A program made the position numbers and the translations under genes. DNA of 6,541 bases. Source: an uncultured Eubacteriales bacterium. GTDB taxonomy: Bacteria; Bacillota; Clostridia; Oscillospirales; Acutalibacteraceae. Position 1 is the stretch's first letter; each line of letters starts with the position of its first letter. The notes below the pieces were generated by a model. That model ran no database searches and was not told the DNA's origin. It was given only the letters and a program-made list of their open reading frames with translations. Positions 1 through 5,284 of the stretch are shown piece after piece. The stretch spans positions 1-6,541 of the forward strand of contig CAQZPH010000043.1 in assembly GCA_948933715.1 (NCBI GenBank), read 5' to 3'.

Positions 1-110
1 TCTTTAGCCATTTTAAAATGTTTGCTTTTTGCTCCCCAATATCCCTTTGCTAGCTTTAAAGTCTTTTTCCTTCTCTTATGAGTAGCCATCGCACCTTTTA
101 TACGTGCCAT
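1..110 (-). CDS. rplT: 50S ribosomal protein L20, N-terminal part (runs off the left edge)
   Basis: Only the first 36 codons are present. They read MARIKGAMATHKRRKK at the start, followed by TLKLAKGYWGAKSKHFK, the very basic N-terminal extension typical of bacterial L20. L20 binds 23S rRNA early in assembly of the large subunit and, in Firmicutes and Proteobacteria, represses its own operon. The ATG at 110-108 follows a GGAGGT at 123-118 with a 7-base spacer. The gene lies 32 bases downstream of rpmI, the usual infC-rpmI-rplT order, so it is almost certainly cotranscribed from the promoter at 1047-1075. The remaining roughly 80 residues lie outside the window. The identification is firm from sequence and context. 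Confidence 0.96.
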   Translation of the reverse strand, partial: MARIKGAMATHKRRKKTLKLAKGYWGAKSKHFKMAK

Positions 111-142
111 TTTTATTACCTCCGGTTAATAATTCTTAAGAT

Positions 143-340
143 TTATTTATAAGGAATTAATTTTTTAACTGCCATGACATTTGTTTTATCGGCAACGGTT
201 GTTTTTCTAAGGCCTCTTTTACGTTTTGTTGTTTTCTTGTTTAGAATATGTGATTTATTAGCATGCGCTCTTACAACTTTACCTGTTTTTGAAAGTTTAA
301 ATCGTTTCTTTGCTCCACTGTGAGTTTTAATCTTTGGCAT
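143..340 (-). CDS. rpmI: 50S ribosomal protein L35
   Basis: This complete 65-residue protein has the normal length and sequence of bacterial L35. It starts MPKIKTHSGAKKRFKLSKTG, the family signature, and about a third of its residues are Lys or Arg. The middle (KRKRGLRKTTVAD) and the C-terminus (VKKLIPYK) also match the family. L35 is a small structural protein of the large ribosomal subunit. The ATG at 340-338 is preceded by AAGGAGGA at 354-347, a strong ribosome binding site. It sits 26 bases after infC and 32 bases before rplT, so the three genes form one transcript. Nothing in it is unusual. Confidence 0.97.
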   Translation of the reverse strand: MPKIKTHSGAKKRFKLSKTGKVVRAHANKSHILNKKTTKRKRGLRKTTVADKTNVMAVKKLIPYK

Positions 341-366
341 TTTTGTTCCTCCTTAAATGACAGATG

Positions 367-885
367 TTACTTGCTTGATTTTGGTGCAAGGAACATTAAC
401 ATATTGCGACCATCAAGTTTAGCCGGCTTTTCTACGTTAGCAAATTCTGAACATTCTTCAGAAAATCTATTCATAATGTCATAACCGATTTCAGGATGCC
501 CCATTTCACGGCCCCTAAAACGTATAGATACTTTTATTTTATTTCCATCACTTATAAATCTTGCTGCGTGTTTAAGCTTTGTGTTAAAATCATGTGTATC
601 TATATTTAAAGAAAGTCTAATTTCTTTAAGATCCATTACACGTTGATTCTTTTTTGCTTCTTTTTCTCGCTTTGCTTGTTCAAAACGATATTTACCATAG
701 TCCATTATCTTGCATACAACAGGGTTAGCCTGTGGCGCAATCTTAACTAAGTCAAGATTTCTTTCTGCCGCAAGACTGAGAGCTTTCTCAATAGATACAA
801 CCCCCAATTGAGAACCATCTGCATCGATAAGCCTTAACTCTTTATCTCTTATTCCCTCGTTAATCTGTAGTTCCTTACTGCTAAT
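367..885 (-). CDS. infC: Translation initiation factor IF-3, started at an ATT codon
   Basis: IF-3 binds the 30S subunit, prevents premature 50S joining and proofreads start codon and initiator tRNA selection. From the proposed start the protein is 172 residues, the usual length. The N-domain is recognisable from SSKELQINEGIRDKELRLID to the NPVVCKIMDYGKYRFEQ motif. The C-domain carries DLKEIRLSLNIDTHDF, the KVSIRFRGREMGHPE motif and a final KLDGRNMLMFLAP. The open frame extends upstream to a GTG at 948, but those extra 21 codons fall in a leader hairpin. The ATT at 885-883 instead follows GGAGGT at 900-895 with a 9-base spacer, and protein similarity begins there. AUU initiation is known for infC in E. 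coli and Bacillus and lets IF-3 repress its own synthesis by discriminating against the rare start. It is the first gene of the infC-rpmI-rplT operon. Confidence 0.95.
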   Translation of the reverse strand: MSSKELQINEGIRDKELRLIDADGSQLGVVSIEKALSLAAERNLDLVKIAPQANPVVCKIMDYGKYRFEQAKREKEAKKNQRVMDLKEIRLSLNIDTHDFNTKLKHAARFISDGNKIKVSIRFRGREMGHPEIGYDIMNRFSEECSEFANVEKPAKLDGRNMLMFLAPKSSK

Positions 886-900
886 ATCAAACGCACCTCC
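883..900 (-). promoter_or_regulatory. infC ribosome binding site and non-canonical ATT start codon
   Basis: On the minus strand GGAGGT (900-895) is followed by GCGTTTGAT and then ATT (885-883). No ATG, GTG or TTG in the infC frame lies at a suitable distance from this strong Shine-Dalgarno, and the only upstream alternative, the GTG at 948, has no comparable site. From established knowledge, IF-3 destabilises initiation on AUU, so this start is the expected autoregulatory element of infC. It decides the start of the gene and removes 21 residues from the longest open frame. Confidence 0.85.
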
Positions 901-910
901 AACACATCTT

Positions 911-954
911 TTAAAATAAATTAACAAAGCACAAGCAGAAATTCCCACTTGTGC
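911..954 (-). terminator. Attenuator-like hairpin in the infC leader
   Basis: A perfect 7-bp stem GCACAAG (954-948) and CUUGUGC (935-929) with a 12-base loop is followed directly by the U-rich run UUUGUUAAUUUAUUUU. It lies 29 bases upstream of the infC Shine-Dalgarno, so it could stop transcription before the operon is reached. The U tract is interrupted by GUUAA, so termination strength is uncertain. The hairpin also overlaps the base of an alternative upstream stem at 955-953, which could make its formation conditional. A simple stabilising or processing hairpin is the alternative reading. Confidence 0.5.
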
Positions 955-1010
955 ATCAATACCAAAGTTAAAAACAATAATATTGACCCATGCAGGATTC
1001 CCCCATAGGT
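929..1010 (-). ncRNA. Structured 5' leader of the infC operon, probable L20-type leader
   Basis: The transcript from the promoter at 1047-1075 has about 155 untranslated bases before infC. Read 5' to 3' on the minus strand it contains a 7-bp stem ACCUAUG (1010-1004) with CAUGGGU (992-986), whose loop holds GGGGAAUCC. A second possible stem pairs GCA (993-991) with UGC (955-953) and UCAAUA (986-981) with UAUUGA (961-956), leaving a UGGG bulge. The second stem reuses bases of the first, so the two are mutually exclusive. A third hairpin follows at 954-929. Leaders of Firmicute infC operons are known to bind L20 through a mimic of its 23S rRNA site and to cause premature termination. Position and shape fit that class. 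The pairings were found by eye, and I have not matched the RF00558 covariance model. Confidence 0.6.
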
Positions 1011-1046
1011 GAGAGACTTTTTCTCTACTTTACTTTATACGTTTAT

Positions 1047-1075
1047 ATTATAACCAATTTATCTTTAGAAGTCAA
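1047..1075 (-). promoter_or_regulatory. SigA-type promoter of the infC-rpmI-rplT operon
   Basis: The minus strand reads TTGACT (1075-1070), a 17-base spacer, and TATAAT (1052-1047). This is one mismatch from the housekeeping consensus with ideal spacing. Transcription should begin near 1040, giving a leader of about 155 bases before the infC ATT codon. It is divergent from the peptidase promoter at 1122-1130, with the two start points roughly 100 bases apart. Confidence 0.85.
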
Positions 1076-1121
1076 TATATATTTTATTTTTCTTTTAAGT
1101 AAACTATAGGCTATAATTATA

Positions 1122-1130
1122 TGGTATAAT
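1122..1130 (+). promoter_or_regulatory. Extended -10 promoter of the peptidase gene
   Basis: TGGTATAAT at 1122-1130 is a perfect -10 box with the TGn extension. At 16 to 18 bases upstream there is no recognisable -35 (AACTAT at 1102-1107), which fits an extended -10 promoter or one needing an activator. Transcription would start near 1137, about 27 bases before the ATG at 1164. The -10 is also half of a short inverted repeat, ATTATA-TGG-TATAAT (1116-1130). Confidence 0.6.
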
Positions 1131-1163
1131 GTTTTAGTAAAAAATAAAAAGGAATGATTATTT

Positions 1164-2408
1164 ATGAGAAAAAATATTAACAAAAGAGGTGTTTCTTTCT
1201 TAAAAAAATTTGCCTTTTTGCCTATTGTCATAACTTTATTTATTCCATTTAATGTCATACAAGCTCAAGCATTTTACCCGTCGCAGAACCTTTATCAAAA
1301 AAATGATTCTACATCTTATTATATCTCTAACAAAAATTTAAAATCGAAAAATCAATACGTAAGTGGACCATGTTGGGCGTTTGCTAACATGGCAACCCTT
1401 GAAACTTTTCTTAATAAAAAAGGCTTACTAAATAATGGATCTCTTTCAGAAAAACATCTTTTATCATGGGCAAATCAGGGCTCTTTTGATTTCGGCTGGA
1501 ATGTACCTATAGAAAACGGTGGCAGCTGTCAAATTGCTAATGCTTATTTTACTGCTGGATGTGGCCCAGTTTTAGAAAGAGATTGTGTTTATAACACTTT
1601 TAACACTCAATATAACAAAATTTATGCATCGATCATGCCTAAATACTTAGTAAAGGGAATCAAAAAAGTTGAAAACAATATTCGCTCAATAAAAGAAGAT
1701 ATCGTTAAGTATGGCGCGGTTACTGCTATATACCCCGTAACAGAAAAACTTAATCATGCTATTTCAATAGTCGGTTGGGATGATAATACTAATAGTTGGA
1801 TAATAAAAGATAGCGCCAAATTTCCAAACTACACCGAGTTACCTTATAATAAAAGTTTAATACATTGCTATTGTATAACAGACGCATCAATAATTAACAA
1901 AGATCAAAAAATATATCAACATGATAAGTATGGTGTATGTGGGTATTACAATTGTGATAGTAGAATAATTGCTGCTAATGTTTTTAATTTTGACGGTAAC
2001 GAAACTCTAGATTCTATTATGATTTATAGCCATTCTATAAATTCAAGATTTAGTTTATATTTAGCTCCTGTTTCTGAAAATGGAATTCCGAGCAATCAAA
2101 TTAATGCCTGGAAAAACCTTTATTCCGGAACTGTTCCATACGAAGGGTATTCAACTTTTTCGCTTATAAACAAAGTTCCCTTAAAACAAGGAAAATATGC
2201 AATAATAGTGCACATGGAAAAAACCTCTCCTTTTGAAAGTTTATCTCTAGGGTGCCAAAAACCTACAAAAAATTTAAACCTTAATAAAGATGATAAACTT
2301 GGTAAGAGTTTTATATTTCGTGGAGATTCATTTTTTGATATAAACAGTCCTAATTTAGGTGATAATATGTGCTCATTTTCAATAAAAGCTATAACTAATA
2401 AAAATTAA
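1164..2408 (+). CDS. Secreted papain-like (C1 family) cysteine peptidase with C-terminal lectin-like domain
   Basis: This 414-residue protein is probably an exported cysteine peptidase. Residues 1-36 look like a signal peptide: a basic start, a hydrophobic core FAFLPIVITLFIPFNVI, and an AQA site before F37. The papain fold follows: Gln64 of the oxyanion hole, catalytic Cys70 in SGPCWAFANMATLE, and His198 in NHAISIVGWDD. The third triad position is Asp216 in WIIKDSAKF, where papains have Asn in an NSWG motif. KIYQHDKYG (249-257) is a linker common in bacterial C1 proteins. Residues about 269-411 resemble the lectin-like beta domain that often follows such peptidases. There is no inhibitor propeptide: only about 33 residues separate the signal from Cys70. 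Ten cysteines are present, many for a secreted Firmicute protein. No sortase, SLH or dockerin anchor is visible. The ATG follows AGGA at 1150-1153. The gene is monocistronic, with its own promoter and terminator. Substrate is unknown, and the altered triad leaves activity unproven. Confidence 0.85.
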   Translation: MRKNINKRGVSFLKKFAFLPIVITLFIPFNVIQAQAFYPSQNLYQKNDSTSYYISNKNLKSKNQYVSGPCWAFANMATLETFLNKKGLLNNGSLSEKHLLSWANQGSFDFGWNVPIENGGSCQIANAYFTAGCGPVLERDCVYNTFNTQYNKIYASIMPKYLVKGIKKVENNIRSIKEDIVKYGAVTAIYPVTEKLNHAISIVGWDDNTNSWIIKDSAKFPNYTELPYNKSLIHCYCITDASIINKDQKIYQHDKYGVCGYYNCDSRIIAANVFNFDGNETLDSIMIYSHSINSRFSLYLAPVSENGIPSNQINAWKNLYSGTVPYEGYSTFSLINKVPLKQGKYAIIVHMEKTSPFESLSLGCQKPTKNLNLNKDDKLGKSFIFRGDSFFDINSPNLGDNMCSFSIKAITNKN

Positions 2409-2423
2409 ATAAATATAAAAAAT

Positions 2424-2456
2424 AAAAGCCTTCCGACCTTTATCGGAAGGCTTTTT
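2424..2456. terminator. Bidirectional intrinsic terminator between the peptidase and ispH-rpsA
   Basis: A perfect 13-bp stem AAAAGCCTTCCGA (2424-2436) and TCGGAAGGCTTTT (2443-2455) encloses the loop CCTTTA. The plus strand ends in a T run (2452-2456), and the minus strand continues into a long T-rich tract across 2427-2409. It starts 16 bases after the peptidase stop and lies 4 bases past the ispH-rpsA stop, so it can end both convergent transcripts. Confidence 0.93.
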
Positions 2457-2459
2457 GCG

Positions 2460-4538
2460 CTATTTGTCTTGTTTGTCCTCTGGCTCAACAACAATACTGT
2501 TGTTTTCTTCCTCATTACCATTATTGTCAAGATTAGCATTGACGATATCTTTAATTTTCTCATTTTTATCATCGTCATTATTATTGTTTCTATCGTTATC
2601 CTTTTCTTTTTCTAATAAGGCTTTCATAGAAAGGCTAATCCTATGCCTATCAAAGTCAATATCAGTTATTTTAGCTTTAACATCTTGACCAACTGATAAA
2701 ACATCCTGTGGCTTTTCTATTCGATTTTCTGATATTTGAGAAATATGAATTAACCCATCTATTCCTGGTAAAATCTTAGCGAAAGCTCCAAAGTCGGTCA
2801 TTCCAACTATCTTAACGTCCACTATTGTTCCAATCGGATATTCATTTTTTAATTTTTCCCATGGATTATCATTTTCATCTTTATAGGTTAAAGAAATTTT
2901 ACCGTTTTCTATATTAAAATCTTTTATTTTAACTTCAATTTCTTCGTCCAATTTTAAAACTTCTGAAGGATGCTTAATTTTATCCCAAGATAAATCAGAA
3001 ATGTGAATCATACCATCTATTGCTCCTAAATTAATAAAAGCTCCGTAAGAGGTAAATGATTTGACTTTTCCTTTTCTAACTTGACCTATCTCAAGGCTAT
3101 CCCAAAACTCTTTTTGCAAAGCTTTTCTCTCATCGTTTAAAACGGAACGAATAGAACCTACTGCACGTCTTCGATTTTTATTTACTTCGATAATTCTGAA
3201 GTTAACTTCTTTGTTTTTTAAGTCTTCAAGAGAGTCGTCTTTTGATGCTGTTGCCAAAGAGGCGGGAATAAATACCCTAGTGCCGCCATCTGTAACGGCA
3301 ATAACTCCTCCTTTTATAATGTCAATAACCTTACCTTTTAACGCAGTGTTGTTTTCATTTGCTTTGATTATTTCGTTAAAGCCATGCATTGCATCAATAC
3401 GCTTCTTTGATAGCATTATTGTTCCGTCTTGATCGTTTGTCTTCATAATCAACAGCTCTAAAGTGTCTCCAACTTTCACTACATCCTCAGGTTTAACGTT
3501 TGGATCATTTGACAGTTCTGCTAACGGGATAAACCCAGCTTGTTTTCTCCCCACATCAACATACACTTCATTAGGAGCGATACCAACGACAACTCCCTGC
3601 ACCTTATCATCTGTATTTAAATTTTTTAGAGATTCTTCTAACATTTGCTCAAAATTCATTTCTTCTCCAGCATCATTGTTTTCATTTTTTAAAATCTCTT
3701 CCATTTTAAATTTTACCTCCTCTATTATGCAAGATGGCGTAGAGGCGCCAGCTGTAACACCTACAAACTTTGCATCTTTTATATGTTCAAATTGTAAATC
3801 TTCGGCTTTTTCTATTAAGTAGGATTTACAATTTTTATTACAGATAGAAAAAAGTTTTGCAGTATTTGAACTTTCTCTCCCACCAATTACAATCATTACA
3901 TCAGTTTTTTTAGATAATTCTCCGGCTTCTTTTTGCCTATTAATAGTAGTATTACAAATTGTGTCAAAGACAATTACATTTTCATAAGTATCCTTTAATA
4001 TTTTTAAGCATTGCTGCCATTCATCCACACTAAATGTAGTCTGAGCTACAACCAAAATTTTAAAGCGGGTAATCTCTTGATTATTTTTTATTATGTCTAA
4101 TAGTTCATTGGAATTATTAAAAGCAAAAAATGGTGCATTGCAATGACCCATTATTCCTTTTACTTCTGGATGATTTTTATCTCCCGCAATAAAGATAACA
4201 TTTCCTTGCTTATTTATTTCACTAACTGTTTTATGTATTTTTTTTACAAACGGGCAAGTAGCGTCTTTGCAGCGTATGTTTAATTTATTTATAGTATCCA
4301 TTGTTGATTTTGGCACTCCATGAGAGCGTATAACTAATACAGCATCTTCATCTATTTCCCGCGGATCACCAATTATTTTTACTCCTTGTTGTGCCATTTT
4401 GTTAACCATTTGGGGATTATGTATGATAGGTCCCAAAGTACAAACTTTTTCCCCCTTATTCAAAAGTTCATATACCATATCAACAGCTCTATTCACGCCA
4501 AAACAAAAACCTGCCGTGGAAGCTACCTTTATATGCAA
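2460..4538 (-). CDS. ispH-rpsA: 4-hydroxy-3-methylbut-2-enyl diphosphate reductase fused to 30S ribosomal protein S1
   Basis: Residues 1-280 of 692 are IspH (LytB), the last enzyme of the MEP pathway, which reduces HMBPP to IPP and DMAPP on a [4Fe-4S] cluster. The three cluster cysteines are Cys12 (GFCFGV), Cys95 (DATCPFV) and Cys195 (TICNTT). Substrate residues are present too: His40, His73 (SHGVP), His123 and catalytic Glu125 (HPE), Thr167, Ser223/Asn225, and Ser266/Ser269 (GASTPS). After a linker (281-311) come four S1 OB-fold repeats at about 312-379, 400-465, 487-553 and 571-639, the last two being canonical (SYGAFINL, DFGAFAKI). The tail 641-692 is acidic and Asn-rich. This fusion is known in Clostridia. 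The start is TTG (4538-4536) behind AGGGGG (4552-4547); an in-frame stop at 4553-4551 rules out an earlier start. Both halves look intact. It has its own promoter and may also be reached by readthrough from plsC. Confidence 0.95.
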   Translation of the reverse strand: MHIKVASTAGFCFGVNRAVDMVYELLNKGEKVCTLGPIIHNPQMVNKMAQQGVKIIGDPREIDEDAVLVIRSHGVPKSTMDTINKLNIRCKDATCPFVKKIHKTVSEINKQGNVIFIAGDKNHPEVKGIMGHCNAPFFAFNNSNELLDIIKNNQEITRFKILVVAQTTFSVDEWQQCLKILKDTYENVIVFDTICNTTINRQKEAGELSKKTDVMIVIGGRESSNTAKLFSICNKNCKSYLIEKAEDLQFEHIKDAKFVGVTAGASTPSCIIEEVKFKMEEILKNENNDAGEEMNFEQMLEESLKNLNTDDKVQGVVVGIAPNEVYVDVGRKQAGFIPLAELSNDPNVKPEDVVKVGDTLELLIMKTNDQDGTIMLSKKRIDAMHGFNEIIKANENNTALKGKVIDIIKGGVIAVTDGGTRVFIPASLATASKDDSLEDLKNKEVNFRIIEVNKNRRRAVGSIRSVLNDERKALQKEFWDSLEIGQVRKGKVKSFTSYGAFINLGAIDGMIHISDLSWDKIKHPSEVLKLDEEIEVKIKDFNIENGKISLTYKDENDNPWEKLKNEYPIGTIVDVKIVGMTDFGAFAKILPGIDGLIHISQISENRIEKPQDVLSVGQDVKAKITDIDFDRHRISLSMKALLEKEKDNDRNNNNDDDKNEKIKDIVNANLDNNGNEEENNSIVVEPEDKQDK
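3702..3721 (-). promoter_or_regulatory. Possible internal translation start for free ribosomal protein S1
   Basis: Inside the fusion gene the minus strand reads AGGAGGT (3721-3715), ten bases, then ATG (3704-3702). The ATG is in frame and is Met279, right where the IspH domain ends and the S1 linker begins. Initiation here would give a 414-residue S1 with all four repeats. A second, weaker candidate is Met294 (ATG 3659-3657) with GGAG at 3668-3665, giving MNFEQMLEESL, which looks like a natural S1 N-terminus. The bases also encode the ordinary IspH ending EEVKF, so chance is possible. That such a product is made is inference. Confidence 0.45.
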
Positions 4539-4583
4539 GTATTCTTCCCCCTAAAAGACTTTTTAATTTTTCTATCATATAAC

Positions 4584-4612
4584 ATTATAAAATATATATC
4601 CTTAAAAATCAA
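4584..4612 (-). promoter_or_regulatory. Promoter of ispH-rpsA
   Basis: The minus strand reads TTGATT (4612-4607), a 17-base spacer and TATAAT (4589-4584). This is a good housekeeping promoter placed between plsC and the fusion gene. Transcription should start near 4577 and give a short leader of about 40 bases before the TTG codon. It lets ispH-rpsA be expressed independently of the upstream oxidoreductase-cmk-plsC operon. Confidence 0.75.
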
Positions 4613-4631
4613 CCAATTTCTGAGGATATAT
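4594..4631. repeat. Inverted repeat around the -35 box of the ispH-rpsA promoter
   Basis: ATATATCCT (4594-4602) and AGGATATAT (4623-4631) are perfect 9-base arms separated by 20 bases. The -35 element (4607-4612) lies in the gap, and one arm falls in the promoter spacer. It could be an operator, or a weak hairpin ending the plsC transcript, although no clear U run follows. In such AT-rich sequence chance is also plausible. Confidence 0.35.
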
Positions 4632-4654
4632 TTATTTGCCTAGGTATTGTGCAG

Positions 4655-5272
4655 TTATTTAGAATAATCAACAGGATCTAAATCTTTAATGTTTTCCATT
4701 ATAAACCTACTTGCGTTCCTAAATTCCTTGCCGGTTTCTTCTTTAATAGAAAGCTCAGATGTTAAAATAGGTTTTCCTATTGATATTATGTTTTTTCTAA
4801 ATATTTTTACTGTGTGCTCATTTTTGCCGCTTATACATATTGGTAAAATTGGTGTAGTTGTTTTATATGCAATCATGGCACACCCGGTTTTAGGCCTTAA
4901 AAATTCGCCAGTTTTTGACCTTGTTCCTTCTATAAAAAGACCTAACTGCTCTCCATTTTCAAGTATATCCTCGGCTGTATCTATTGCTGAAGAATCTCCT
5001 TTCCCTCTGTTTACTGGAAATGCGCCAACCATTTTAAATAGTTTCCCTAAAAGTTTATTGTTGAAAAGTTCAGCTTTAGCCATAAAATAAATCTGCCTTT
5101 TTAAAGTGATTGCAAGTAATACAGGGTCAGCATTTGAAGTGTGATTCGGGCATAAAATAACCTTACCTTTGCTGGGAACATTCTCAAGCCCCCTTACCTC
5201 AAGACGGTATAATAACCTTGCAAAAGGTCTTATTAAAGTCACAATAAATCTATATAATTTACTTTCTTTCAT
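4655..5272 (-). CDS. plsC: 1-acyl-sn-glycerol-3-phosphate acyltransferase
   Basis: This 205-residue protein transfers an acyl group to lysophosphatidic acid to make phosphatidic acid, at the inner face of the cytoplasmic membrane. All four acyltransferase blocks are visible: catalytic NHTSNAD with His44 and Asp49, FPVNRG (85-90) for glycerophosphate binding, FIEGTRS (113-119), and PILPICISG (141-149). The N-terminal 25 residues are basic and hydrophobic (YRFIVTLIRPFARLLYRL), suiting membrane attachment. Length is typical of the short clostridial PlsC proteins. The ATG at 5272-5270 lies 12 bases after the cmk stop, and its probable ribosome binding site AGGTAGG (5290-5284) overlaps that stop, suggesting translational coupling. 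Chain-length specificity cannot be read from sequence. Confidence 0.92.
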   Translation of the reverse strand: MKESKLYRFIVTLIRPFARLLYRLEVRGLENVPSKGKVILCPNHTSNADPVLLAITLKRQIYFMAKAELFNNKLLGKLFKMVGAFPVNRGKGDSSAIDTAEDILENGEQLGLFIEGTRSKTGEFLRPKTGCAMIAYKTTTPILPICISGKNEHTVKIFRKNIISIGKPILTSELSIKEETGKEFRNASRFIMENIKDLDPVDYSK

Positions 5273-5284
5273 ATAATTCTCGGC

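Noticed and set aside
1116..1121. Minus-strand TATAAT as a second promoter towards infC
   Set aside because: No -35 element or extended -10 lies at the right distance (about 1139-1144), whereas the promoter at 1047-1075 is near consensus.
1043..1258. 71-codon minus-strand open frame over the peptidase start
   Set aside because: It overlaps the peptidase signal peptide region and both promoters, and its Lys/Leu/Phe-rich translation is what AT-rich DNA gives by chance.
2480..2620. Low-complexity T/A-rich stretch suspected as a tandem repeat
   Set aside because: It encodes the acidic Asn/Asp/Glu-rich tail of S1; the repetition is of codons for these residues and not of a regular DNA unit.
3463..3822. 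119-codon plus-strand open frame inside ispH-rpsA
   Set aside because: It is antisense to a confidently assigned gene, its Ser/Phe/Thr-rich translation resembles no family, and no ribosome binding site or promoter supports it.
4386..4643. 85-codon plus-strand open frame across the ispH start and the intergenic region
   Set aside because: It is antisense to IspH and runs through a promoter, with no recognisable product.
4689..5090. 133-codon plus-strand open frame inside plsC
   Set aside because: It is the complement of PlsC, has no homology that I recognise, and has no initiation signal.
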